Positions 33,839 to 41,459 of a DNA stretch of 64,000 nt are shown here, in pieces; positions within the stretch are counted from its first letter, which is position 1; each line of letters begins with the position of its first letter. The notes below the pieces were generated by a model, which saw only the letters and a program-made list of their open reading frames with translations, was not told the origin of the DNA and did no database searches. The stretch covers positions 1-64,000 of the forward strand of contig CALXKL010000009.1 of assembly GCA_944388965.1 (NCBI GenBank), written 5' to 3'. The DNA comes from an uncultured Spirochaetales bacterium. Lineage in GTDB: Bacteria > Spirochaetota > Spirochaetia > Sphaerochaetales > Sphaerochaetaceae. The translations under genes and the position numbers were made by a program.

Positions 33839-34100
33839 CCGCTATGAACCTCTCCTTGAACAGCTTCTGCATGGCATCCATCAGCTCGTTCTCGTCTTCT
33901 CCGTCGCACACGCATGTGAGACGGGTCCTGTACGTCGCGCCGAGCGTTATGATGCCCATGACGGACTTCGCATTCACCTTCATCGTGTCCTTGATGAAGA
34001 ATATGTCGGAACGGTAGGCCGACGCAACCTTCACTATCTGGGTGGCGGGGCGGGCATGGATGCCGGCCCTGTTCTCCACGACGAGCTCCCTTTCTATCAT
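33819..34100 (-). CDS. HPr-like phosphocarrier with intact Ser46
   Basis: 93 residues from ATG34100, which overlaps the hprK stop (ATGA). His15 (AGIHARPAT) and Ser46 (NAKSVMGII) sit at exactly the classical positions. It can therefore be phosphorylated both by EI on His and by HPr kinase on Ser. Its partner kinase is encoded just upstream. It is the regulatory counterpart of the PTS-operon HPr at 10225-10488, which lacks the serine. The C-terminal extension after residue 85 (RFIADVKGTD) overlaps the lexA-like start. Confidence 0.94.
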   Translation of the reverse strand: MIERELVVENRAGIHARPATQIVKVASAYRSDIFFIKDTMKVNAKSVMGIITLGATYRTRLTCVCDGEDENELMDAMQKLFKERFIADVKGTD

Positions 34101-35089
34101 CTTGCAGGTCCCTCGTCTATCTCCGTGTTGTAGTACATCTCGCGCGTGGCCTCGCTCTCCAGCCAGCTCATGACGCCGCGGTCGAAGTCCCGGGCGCTGT
34201 AGAAGCCCTGCTTCTTGAGCCTCTCGTTCATAGCCGCGGTCTCGATGAGTATCGGGATATTGCGGCCCGGCTTGACCGGAATCTCGACGCGCGGGATCTT
34301 CACTCCCAGCAGTTCGCTGTGGAGGCTGTCTCCTATGTGGTCGTAGTCCTTTCCGTCGATCCACTTCTCAAGATGCACCGACAGCTGGACCTGCTTCTTC
34401 TCCCTGATGGCCCCGACACCGTACATGTTCGCGACGTTTATTATTCCCAGACCACGCAGTTCCATGTGGTGGGCGAACATCGGGTTCTCCCCGCTTCCCA
34501 CGAGATAGGCGTCGGAGATGCTCTTCAGCTTCACCGTGTCGTCGCTGATGAGCCTGTGTCCGCGGCCGATCAGCTCAAGGGCGGTCTCGCTCTTGCCGAC
34601 GCCGGCATCCCCCGTTATCAGGACGCCGATGCCGAAGACCTCTACAAGGACGCCGTGTATCGTCTCGGTTCTGGCGAACACCTCGTCGAGGATGCTGTAC
34701 GCACGTCTGGAGAAGTCCGACGAGCTGAGGTCTGTGACCAGAATGGCCACTGCATGCCTTTCGGCCATCTCCACGATGCTCTGCGAGGGCCTTGCGCCGC
34801 CTGAGAACACGCAGCATGGAATCGAGGTCGCCAGTATCCGGTCGACGTTGTCGAGCTCGCCCTTGTCCTCGAGAAGCCGCAGATAGGACTGCTCCCCGGC
34901 TCCGAACAGCTGTATGCTGGCGTTGTTGAAGTCCACGAAGTAGCCGGAGAGGGGAAGCCCGGGCCTCGAGATCATGGCGCTCGACAGCTTCCTCGACAGG
35001 CCGCTCCTGCCTGCGATGCATTTCAGCCTCAGATGGTTGTGCTCCTTGAGGTCCAGGTCCAGAAGATCTAGTACTGTGAAGTCCTGCAT
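34097..35089 (-). CDS. hprK: HPr kinase/phosphorylase
   Basis: 330 residues. Phosphorylates HPr on Ser46 with ATP or PPi and reverses the reaction, reporting glycolytic state. Walker A GDAGVGKS (160-167), catalytic His145 in IHGVLVEVFG, Asp183-Asp184 in RLISDDTVKL, and the C-terminal HPrK signature LLGVKIPRVEIPVKPGRNIP. First gene of a four-gene overlapping operon. A TATTCT -10 (35106-35101) lies 11 nt before ATG35089 and there is no Shine-Dalgarno, so the leader is very short; no good -35 is seen. Confidence 0.95.
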   Translation of the reverse strand: MQDFTVLDLLDLDLKEHNHLRLKCIAGRSGLSRKLSSAMISRPGLPLSGYFVDFNNASIQLFGAGEQSYLRLLEDKGELDNVDRILATSIPCCVFSGGARPSQSIVEMAERHAVAILVTDLSSSDFSRRAYSILDEVFARTETIHGVLVEVFGIGVLITGDAGVGKSETALELIGRGHRLISDDTVKLKSISDAYLVGSGENPMFAHHMELRGLGIINVANMYGVGAIREKKQVQLSVHLEKWIDGKDYDHIGDSLHSELLGVKIPRVEIPVKPGRNIPILIETAAMNERLKKQGFYSARDFDRGVMSWLESEATREMYYNTEIDEGPAR

Positions 35090-35156
35090 GAGTCCAGTCT
35101 AGAATAAAAAGCCGAAATTTGCATCACTCCATTACATTATGCGCGCGAAGGGGATA

Positions 35157-35186
35157 TTGACGCGCATGCCGTCAAGTCGATATTCT
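35157..35186 (+). promoter_or_regulatory. rpsD promoter with inverted repeat
   Basis: -35 TTGACG (35157-35162), 18-bp spacer, -10 TATTCT (35181-35186). The -35 is one arm of an inverted repeat TTGACG-N7-CGTCAA (35157-35175), a possible operator. Confidence 0.5.
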
Positions 35187-35237
35187 GACCAGGCTGGTCT
35201 GATGACCGGCGCATATTCTTTTGGAGGGTTAGATCTT

Positions 35238-35831
35238 ATGGCAAGGAACATGGCGCCTAGATTTAAGCAGTGCAGAAGACTTGGTGTGAATGTATGTGGA
35301 CACCCCAAGGCGATGAAGAGGGCAGGATCCCCCGCCTTCGCAAAGAGGAGAAAGCCTACTGAGTACAGTAAGCAGCTCACCGAGAAGCAGAAGCTCAAGG
35401 CATACTACGGTGTGCTCGAGAAGCAGCTTCACCACTATTACGAGAAGGCTCTCAAGAGCACGATGATGACCGGCGACGCCCTCGTCATCCAGCTCGAGAC
35501 GAGACTCGACAACTGCGTGTACCGCATCGGATTCGGCAACTCGATCCGCCTTGCACGCCAGCTCGTCTCCCATGGCCACATTCTCGTGAACGGAAAGAAG
35601 GTCGACATCCCTTCCTACGAAGTGAAGGTCGGCGACGTCATCTCCCTCAAGGAGAAGTCCAGGAAGAACGAGTTCTTCAAGGACTGCTTCCTCGGACACC
35701 CCGCGTTCAATCTCCCCTATTTCGAGAAGAACGACGAGGAGTTCAGCGGAAAGCTCACCAGGCTTCCCGAGAGGCATGAGATTCCAATCGAGGTCAACGA
35801 CCAGTACGTGGTCGAGTACTACAGCAAGTAA
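35238..35831 (+). CDS. rpsD: 30S ribosomal protein S4
   Basis: 197 residues. Primary 16S rRNA-binding assembly protein. Starts [16 protein letters not shown]; the S4 domain (about 90-150) reads [20 protein letters not shown], with [20 protein letters not shown] following. Start ATG35238 has GGAGG nearby and matches the family N-terminus. Only two cysteines occur near the N-terminus, so this is the form without the zinc ribbon. It stands alone, outside the usual S13-S11-S4-rpoA cluster, with its own promoter and terminator. Confidence 0.96.
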   Translation: MARNMAPRFKQCRRLGVNVCGHPKAMKRAGSPAFAKRRKPTEYSKQLTEKQKLKAYYGVLEKQLHHYYEKALKSTMMTGDALVIQLETRLDNCVYRIGFGNSIRLARQLVSHGHILVNGKKVDIPSYEVKVGDVISLKEKSRKNEFFKDCFLGHPAFNLPYFEKNDEEFSGKLTRLPERHEIPIEVNDQYVVEYYSK

Positions 35832-35881
35832 CCGCTGACGTCTTCGAGTCCTGGAGGCCGGACACATACACGGCATCCTGT

Positions 35882-35961
35882 GATCTCCTCCGGCATTCCC
35901 ATCAAGGAGGAGGATAGAAATACCTTTGATGCGCTTGCGGCTCCCTCGAAGGAAGCGCATC
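35882..35961 (+). other. Structured region downstream of rpsD
   Basis: Two stem-loops precede the terminator: ATCTCCTCC (35883-35891) with GGAGGAGGAT (one bulged G, 35906-35915), and GATGCGCTT (35928-35936) with AAGCGCATC (35953-35961). With the terminator they form three consecutive hairpins in about 150 nt without a recognisable gene. It may be a structured 3' UTR or a small RNA processed from it; this is inference. Confidence 0.4.
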
Positions 35962-35991
35962 GGACGAGAAGACATGTCAGGACAGTTGCAG

Positions 35992-36028
35992 GACCGGTTC
36001 AGGAAATGTTCCCGAACCGGTCTTTTTC
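35992..36028 (+). terminator. Terminator of rpsD
   Basis: Strong hairpin GACCGGTTC-A-GGAA / TTCC-C-GAACCGGTC with a 3-nt loop, directly followed by TTTTTCTG. Confidence 0.93.
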
Positions 36029-36036
36029 TGTCTCCG

Positions 36037-36068
36037 TTGACCTGAGGCCATTGTTCTGCCAGTATTCC
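36037..36068 (+). promoter_or_regulatory. Possible promoter of the YbaK/ProX-like gene
   Basis: -35 TTGACC (36037-36042); -10 either CAGTAT at 17-bp spacing (36060-36065) or TATTCC at 20-bp spacing (36063-36068). ATG36073 is only 4-7 nt away, with no Shine-Dalgarno. Confidence 0.35.
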
Positions 36069-36072
36069 CTCC

Positions 36073-36606
36073 ATGGACAGGAACGACATCCTCTCCCTTC
36101 TGAAAGACAGGGGCATATACTACGAGATCACGCTTCACGAGGCCGTGTTCGACATGGCCGGCTCTGCACTGCTCGACCTTCCTCATCCCCGGTGTGTGGC
36201 GAAGAACCTCTTTGTGCATGATGAGGGCAGGAGGAACTGGTATCTCTTGTGCATCAAGGGAGACAAGAGGGTCGACCTCAAGGCGTTCAGGAGACAGGAG
36301 GGCATAAGGGCCCTGTCCTTCGCATCCGCAATGGAACTGGACGATCATCTACACCTTCCTGCCGGCTCCGTCACTCCGCTTGGCCTGCTCAACGACGAGA
36401 CCCGGAGCGTCGTCCTGTATCTCGACGAGGACTTCCGTGAAGGCGAGGGGATCGTCGGTGTTCACCCGAATGACAACACGGCCACTGTGTGGCTCCATTG
36501 GCGCGACCTGACGGACCTGCTCGCTTCACAGGGGTGCACAATCCATGTGTGCCATATGCCGGGAGAAGGGGTGGAAACGGCTCCTGAAACAGGCGATTTG
36601 ACTTGA
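36073..36606 (+). CDS. YbaK/ProX-family prolyl-tRNA editing-like protein
   Basis: 177 residues. Free-standing aminoacyl-tRNA deacylase of the ProXp/PrdX type, which hydrolyses misacylated tRNA. Visible family motifs: CVAKNLFVHDEGRRNWYLL with the conserved Lys, LCIKGDKRVDLKAF, GSVTPLGLLND, and GVHPNDNTATVWL (GxHP). The exact misacylated substrate (Ala-tRNA-Pro most often in PrdX) is inferred. Monocistronic; the next operon begins after the Pho-box region. Confidence 0.85.
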   Translation: MDRNDILSLLKDRGIYYEITLHEAVFDMAGSALLDLPHPRCVAKNLFVHDEGRRNWYLLCIKGDKRVDLKAFRRQEGIRALSFASAMELDDHLHLPAGSVTPLGLLNDETRSVVLYLDEDFREGEGIVGVHPNDNTATVWLHWRDLTDLLASQGCTIHVCHMPGEGVETAPETGDLT

Positions 36607-36610
36607 AAAT

Positions 36611-36710
36611 CATTTCACAATCCAGCTAATTCCTTATATTGCAAGCGCTTTTTCATTTTACATCCATTTTACACAAGTGGCTGTGAGCATTTCACATACC
36701 GCCAATAGAG
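36611..36710 (+). promoter_or_regulatory. Pho-box-like repeat array and promoter of the pst operon
   Basis: Four copies of CATTTYACA: 36611-36619 (CATTTCACA), 36654-36662 and 36665-36673 (CATTTTACA twice, 11-bp period), and 36688-36696 (CATTTCACA). Spacings of 43, 11 and 23 bp are near multiples of one helical turn. This matches the logic of PhoB/PhoP direct-repeat boxes. A weak -10 (TAGAGT, 36705-36710) follows the last copy, as in promoters where PhoB replaces the -35 contact. Confidence 0.7.
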
Positions 36711-36757
36711 TATGGGCAAAACCAAGGAAAGAGATTTCCACTCAGGAGAAAGAGAAA

Positions 36758-37567
36758 ATGAAAAAGATTCTTGCTATTGCTCTTGTCGCTCTCCTCGCAG
36801 CCGGCTTCGCCTTTGCCGGCGGTTCCAGCGAAGAGACCCAGATCGTGTCCACTGATGGATCCACATCCATGGAGTCCGTCATCGGATCTCTTGCCGAAGC
36901 GTTCATGAACGAGAACCCCGAAATCTCCGTCACATACAACCCCACAGGTTCCGGCAGCGGCATCACGGCCGTCAGCGAGGGCAGGTGCGACATCGGTCTT
37001 GCCTCCCGTGCACTGAAGGCCGAGGAGATCGAGAGTGGACTTGCCGAGACCATCCTCGCCCTGGACGGAATCGCCATCATCGTCAACAACGCAAACCCTG
37101 TCAGCGATCTCACCGTCGAGCAGATTGCGGATATCTACACCGGAAAGATTTCCAACTGGGCCGAGGTCGGTGGCAACGACGGACCGATCGTCCTGATTGG
37201 ACGTGAGGCTGGAAGCGGCACGAGGGACGGCTTCGAGTCCATCACCGGAACCGAGGACCTGTGCCAGTACCGCCAGGAGCTGACGAGCACGGGTGATGTC
37301 ATCACCACCGTCTCCACCAACCCCAACGCGATCGGCTACGCCTCCCTGTCCGCGGTCAGCGACAACGTCAAGACCGTCCTGGTCAACGGCGTCGCACCCA
37401 GCGAGGAGACCGTCCTCAGCGGCGACTACCTGATCCAGAGGCCCTTCGTCATGGCCACCAGAAGCGGCGAGGCTCTCAGCGATGCGGCACAGAAGTTCTT
37501 CGACTACGCCCTCTCCAGCGAGGCGGCTCCGATCATCACCGGTGCAGGTGCGGTGCCTCTCAACTAG
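36758..37567 (+). CDS. pstS: Phosphate ABC transporter binding protein
   Basis: 269 residues. Binds phosphate outside the cytoplasmic membrane. Signal peptide MKKILAIALVALLAAGFAFA followed by GGSSEE; no lipobox Cys. The phosphate-binding loops are seen: STDGSTSMESV, NPTGSGSGITAV, and GREAGSGTRDGFE. Start ATG36758 follows AGGAG with the signal peptide beginning there; an in-frame start at 36677 would add a hydrophilic leader and lies upstream of the likely transcription start. First gene of pstSCAB-phoU-phoB-phoR. Confidence 0.95.
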   Translation: MKKILAIALVALLAAGFAFAGGSSEETQIVSTDGSTSMESVIGSLAEAFMNENPEISVTYNPTGSGSGITAVSEGRCDIGLASRALKAEEIESGLAETILALDGIAIIVNNANPVSDLTVEQIADIYTGKISNWAEVGGNDGPIVLIGREAGSGTRDGFESITGTEDLCQYRQELTSTGDVITTVSTNPNAIGYASLSAVSDNVKTVLVNGVAPSEETVLSGDYLIQRPFVMATRSGEALSDAAQKFFDYALSSEAAPIITGAGAVPLN

Positions 37568-37584
37568 GGAAAACGGACGATCAT

Positions 37585-37643
37585 GGGGCGTCGCACGGCG
37601 CCCCTGGTTTTCGTGTATATGCCTGCAGGAGACCCCTGCAGGC
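37585..37643 (+). terminator. Attenuator hairpins between pstS and pstC
   Basis: Hairpin 1: GGGGCG/CGCCCC (37585-37604) followed by TGGTTTTCG. Hairpin 2: GCCTGCAGG-AGACC-CCTGCAGGC (37621-37643), a 9-bp perfect stem. They lie in the only sizeable gap of the operon and should leave more pstS than pstCAB message by partial termination or 3' protection. Confidence 0.6.
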
Positions 37644-37658
37644 CACCTCTGAGGTTCT

Positions 37659-38525
37659 ATGAACGTCAAGAAAGTCAAAGAAGATACAATCCACTTCATA
37701 TTCCTCATACTGGGACTCATCGCCGTCGGTTCGGTTCTTGTCATCACGATCTACCTCGTGATCTCCGGACTGCCGGCAATCCGCGAGATAGGTCTGGTCG
37801 ACTTCCTGTTCGGAACGCGCTGGGCCTCCACGTCCGCCCAGCCGGAATACGGAATACTTCCATTCATTCTGACCAGCATATACGGTACGGCCGGTGCGAT
37901 CGTCATCGGAGTGCCCATCGGGTTCTTCGCCGCCGTCTATCTTGCCAAGATGGCCCCCAGGAAGGTCTGTCAGGTCATGGAGCTGTGCATCGGCGTCCTG
38001 GCCGGCATCCCGTCCGTGGTCTATGGCCTTGTCGGCATGCTCATCCTCATCCCGGCGATCATGGCCATCTTCGACGTACCTGACGGGGCCAGTCTGCTGG
38101 CCGCCATCGTCGTCCTGGCCGTCATGATCCTCCCCTCGGTCATCAACGTGTCGCTCACATCGCTCCAGGCCGTACCCAGGGAGTATGAGGAGGCTTCGCT
38201 GGCGCTCGGTGCCACATGGACGGAGACCTGCTTCAAGGTCACGGTCCCCGCGGCCAGAAGCGGAATATTCACGGCGATCGTGCTTGGAATCGGAAGGGCC
38301 ATCGGGGAGGCCATGGCTGTCATGATGGTCGCCGGAAACGTGGCGAACATGCCCAGCCTGTTCCAGAGCGTGAGGTTCCTCACCACTGCGGTTGCAAGCG
38401 AGATGAGCTACTCCTCCGGCCTTCAGCGTCAGGCGCTCTTCTCGATCGCCCTGGTGCTGTTCTTCTTCATCATGCTCATCAACGCCACGCTGCTGGTGAT
38501 AAAGAAGAGGAGCCAGAGTTTATGA
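37659..38525 (+). CDS. pstC: Phosphate ABC transporter permease PstC
   Basis: 288 residues, six transmembrane segments. BPD_transp_1 domain with the EAA loop EYEEASLALGATWTETCFKVTVPAA. The N-terminal region GLVDFLFGTRWASTSAQPEYG, then GILPFILTSIYGT, is characteristic of PstC. Forms the channel with PstA. The stop overlaps the pstA start (ATGA). Confidence 0.94.
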   Translation: MNVKKVKEDTIHFIFLILGLIAVGSVLVITIYLVISGLPAIREIGLVDFLFGTRWASTSAQPEYGILPFILTSIYGTAGAIVIGVPIGFFAAVYLAKMAPRKVCQVMELCIGVLAGIPSVVYGLVGMLILIPAIMAIFDVPDGASLLAAIVVLAVMILPSVINVSLTSLQAVPREYEEASLALGATWTETCFKVTVPAARSGIFTAIVLGIGRAIGEAMAVMMVAGNVANMPSLFQSVRFLTTAVASEMSYSSGLQRQALFSIALVLFFFIMLINATLLVIKKRSQSL

Positions 38526-39382
38526 TCCAGCCATTGTCACAGAGCAGAAAGGCATGGGGTGTCCTCATGAAGACCCTGTGCTTCATATCGATAGCGATCG
38601 TCACGGTGCTGACGGGCTTCATGCTTGTCTACGTCTTCTACAAGGGACTACCAGAGATAACCTGGCAGCTGCTGAGCACCAGCCCGAGCTATCTCAAGCA
38701 CACCATAGGAATCCTGCCTGACATCATGAACACCATCTACGTGGTCATCGCGACGCTGGTGATGGTGCTCCCAATCGGTGTCGGTGCGGCGATCTATCTG
38801 AACGAGTACGCCAAGAACAGGCGCATCGTCGAGCTGATCGAGTTCGCCGCGGAGACGCTCTCGGGAATCCCCTCGATCATCTACGGCCTTGTCGGCATGC
38901 TGGTCTTCTGCCAGTTCCTCGGACTGCAGACCAGCCTTCTGGCCGGATCCATGACACTCGTGGTCATGAATCTGCCGACGATTCTCAGGACGACGCAGGA
39001 GGCGCTCAAGACGGTTCCCCAGGGATACCGCGAAGGGGCGTTCGCCCTCGGTGCCGGCAAATGGCGCGTCATAAGGACGGTCGTCCTGCCAAGCTGCATC
39101 AACGGCATAGTCACGGGATGCATCCTGGCGGTCGGACGTATTCTCGGAGAGAGCGCCGCGCTCCTGTTCACCACGGGATTCGCTCACAATCTCAACGGCT
39201 TCTTCGAAGGTCTCAGGAGCTCCGGAGCCACGCTCACCGTCGCCCTGTACGTCTATGCGAAGGAGCAGGGCGAATTCGAGGTCGCCTACGCGATAGCGGC
39301 GATCCTCATGGTGCTCACCATACTCATCAACATCGCGACGACCGTCATGGGTCGCATAATGGAAAGGAGAAACGGACAGTGA
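38522..39382 (+). CDS. pstA: Phosphate ABC transporter permease PstA
   Basis: 286 residues from ATG38522, chosen for the ATGA overlap with pstC. Six transmembrane segments. EAA loop [23 protein letters not shown] and the [11 protein letters not shown]-like region ([16 protein letters not shown]) match PstA. Partner of PstC; energised by PstB. Confidence 0.93.
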   Translation: MIQPLSQSRKAWGVLMKTLCFISIAIVTVLTGFMLVYVFYKGLPEITWQLLSTSPSYLKHTIGILPDIMNTIYVVIATLVMVLPIGVGAAIYLNEYAKNRRIVELIEFAAETLSGIPSIIYGLVGMLVFCQFLGLQTSLLAGSMTLVVMNLPTILRTTQEALKTVPQGYREGAFALGAGKWRVIRTVVLPSCINGIVTGCILAVGRILGESAALLFTTGFAHNLNGFFEGLRSSGATLTVALYVYAKEQGEFEVAYAIAAILMVLTILINIATTVMGRIMERRNGQ

Positions 39383-40131
39383 AGATCCTGGAAACCAGAA
39401 ATCTTGACCTCTGGTATGGCCAGAGCCAGGCATTGAAGGACATAAACCTCGACATCGAGGAGAAGAGCATCACCGCCCTGATCGGACCTTCGGGTTGTGG
39501 CAAGTCCACATACCTGAGGACGCTGAACAGGATGAACGACCTGATCGACGGCGTACGCATCGAGGGCCAGGTCCTATACCAGGGACAGGACATCTTCTCG
39601 CCGAAGGTGGATGTCAACGGACTGAGAAGGGATATCGGCATGGTGTTCCAGAAGCCGAACCCCTTCCTCATGAGCATCTACGACAACATCGCCTACGGTC
39701 CCCGGACCAACGGCGTCAGGTCCAGGGCGAAGCTTGACGAGATCGTCGAGAGGAGCCTGAGGAGCGCGGCGCTGTGGGACGAGGTCAAGGACAGGCTGAA
39801 GAAGAACGCCATCGGTCTTTCCGGCGGCCAGCAGCAGAGGCTGTGCATCGCACGTGCCCTTGCCGTCGAGCCGAAGGTCCTGCTGATGGACGAGCCGACA
39901 AGCGCCCTGGATCCGATCAGCACCAGCAGGATCGAGGATTTGGCAATCGAGCTGAAAAAGGACTACACTATCGTCATTGTGACGCACAACATGCAGCAGG
40001 CGCTCAGAATCAGCGACACGACGGCGTTCTTCCTGCTTGGCGAGCTGATAGAGGTGGGCGATACCGAGCAGCTTTTCAGCAAGCCGAGGCTGAAGAAGAC
40101 CGAGGAATACATCACAGGAAGGTTTGGTTGA
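39379..40131 (+). CDS. pstB: Phosphate ABC transporter ATPase PstB
   Basis: 250 residues from GTG39379, overlapping the pstA stop (GTGA), with AAGGAG upstream. Walker [20 protein letters not shown] and [19 protein letters not shown] are PstB hallmarks. Signature LSGGQQQR, Walker [13 protein letters not shown], switch His in VTHNM. Drives phosphate import and, with PhoU, signals phosphate status to PhoR. Confidence 0.96.
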   Translation: MKILETRNLDLWYGQSQALKDINLDIEEKSITALIGPSGCGKSTYLRTLNRMNDLIDGVRIEGQVLYQGQDIFSPKVDVNGLRRDIGMVFQKPNPFLMSIYDNIAYGPRTNGVRSRAKLDEIVERSLRSAALWDEVKDRLKKNAIGLSGGQQQRLCIARALAVEPKVLLMDEPTSALDPISTSRIEDLAIELKKDYTIVIVTHNMQQALRISDTTAFFLLGELIEVGDTEQLFSKPRLKKTEEYITGRFG

Positions 40132-40132
40132 T

Positions 40133-40789
40133 ATGATGAGAATCAGATTTAACGAGCAGCTTGAGGATCTCAACCGCGAGCTGATCATGATGGGAGGCCT
40201 GTGCGAGAGCGCAATCGACACCTGCGTCGACGCTCTTCTGAAAGGGGATGTCTCGCTTGCCAAGGAGGTCTCCGGCAGGGAGAAGGAGATCGATGAGAAG
40301 GAGTCCGAGATCACGGCACTGTGCATGAAGATGCTTCTCCACCAGCAGCCGGTGGCCAGCGACCTCAGGCAGATAAGCGCCGCGCTCAAGATGGTCACGG
40401 ACCTGGAGAGGATCGGCGACCAGGCGGACGACATCGGCGAGATGATCTGCTACACGGCGACGCACCGCATCGAGGAGTACGAGCTGATCAGGAGGATGGG
40501 AGAGGCGACCAAGAAGATGGTCCGCGAGGCGATCGATGCATTCGTGGGCCAGAATGCAGATCTCGCCGCCGCCGTCATCAGGTACGACGACAAGGTCGAC
40601 GAGCTGTTCGTCAGCATAAAGAGGTCCGTCATCGAGGCCATCGACAAGAAGACCATCGAGGGCGAGTACGCCAGCGACATCCTGATGATCGCCAAGTACT
40701 TCGAGCGCATCGGAGACCATGCAGTGAACGTCGCCGAATGGGTCGAGTACTCCATAACAGGACATCACAGGAAGGAAGAGGAGCTCTGA
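40133..40789 (+). CDS. phoU: Phosphate transport system regulator PhoU
   Basis: 218 residues. Two PhoU repeats of three helices each. Repeat motifs are visible around DLERIGDQADDIGE and FERIGDHAVNVAEWV, the paired E-R-I-x-D-x-x-x-x-I acidic metal-binding signatures. ATG40133 has AGGAAGG 10 nt upstream, better than the TTG four codons before. Links Pst transport to the PhoR kinase. Confidence 0.95.
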   Translation: MMRIRFNEQLEDLNRELIMMGGLCESAIDTCVDALLKGDVSLAKEVSGREKEIDEKESEITALCMKMLLHQQPVASDLRQISAALKMVTDLERIGDQADDIGEMICYTATHRIEEYELIRRMGEATKKMVREAIDAFVGQNADLAAAVIRYDDKVDELFVSIKRSVIEAIDKKTIEGEYASDILMIAKYFERIGDHAVNVAEWVEYSITGHHRKEEEL

Positions 40790-41455
40790 ATGATTTTCGC
40801 AGTTGAAGATGACGACAGCATCAGGGAGATAGAAATCTACACTCTCACCAGCGTCGGCTTCAAGGCCATGGGTTTCAGCGACGGCGCCTCCATGTTCCAG
40901 GCGCTCAGGGAGACCATGCCCGATCTGATTATCCTCGACGTCATGCTGCCTGGAGAGGACGGCGTGAGCATACTCAGACGCCTCAAGGGCATGCGTGAAT
41001 ACAGGGACATCCCGGTCATAATGGCCACTGCGAAGGGCAGCGAATACGACAAGGTCGAGAGCCTGGATGCCGGTGCGGACGACTATCTGGTCAAGCCGTT
41101 CGGCATGATGGAGATGGTCAGCAGGGTCAAGGCCGTCCTGCGCAGGGCTGGAAGGAAGGAGAACCCGGTGCTCACCCTCGGGGCCATAACACTGAACAAG
41201 GCCGAGCATGTGGTGATGGTTGCAGGGGAGAAGGTCGCGCTCACGCTCAAGGAGTTCGATCTTCTGGACCTGCTGATGGAGAATCCCGGCATCGTGTTCA
41301 CACGCGAGATGCTGCTTGACAGGATCTGGATGCAGAGCGCCGGTACGGAGACCCGTACCGTGGACGCCCACATCAAGACTCTCAGACAGAAGCTCGGCGG
41401 CGAGGGGTCGCACATAGAGACCGTCAGAGGCGTAGGCTACCGCATAGAGGAGTAG
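40790..41455 (+). CDS. phoB: Phosphate response regulator (PhoB/OmpR family)
   Basis: 221 residues. Receiver domain with acidic pocket EDDD (6-9), phosphoacceptor Asp50 in LIILDVMLPGEDG, Thr/Ser switch in IMATAKG and Lys in DDYLVKPFG. C-terminal winged helix includes LTLKEFDLLDLLMENPGIVF and TVDAHIKTLRQKLG. Start directly abuts the phoU stop (TGAATG). It probably activates its own operon via the repeats at 36611-36696. Confidence 0.94.
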   Translation: MIFAVEDDDSIREIEIYTLTSVGFKAMGFSDGASMFQALRETMPDLIILDVMLPGEDGVSILRRLKGMREYRDIPVIMATAKGSEYDKVESLDAGADDYLVKPFGMMEMVSRVKAVLRRAGRKENPVLTLGAITLNKAEHVVMVAGEKVALTLKEFDLLDLLMENPGIVFTREMLLDRIWMQSAGTETRTVDAHIKTLRQKLGGEGSHIETVRGVGYRIEE

Positions 41456-41459
41456 GGAC

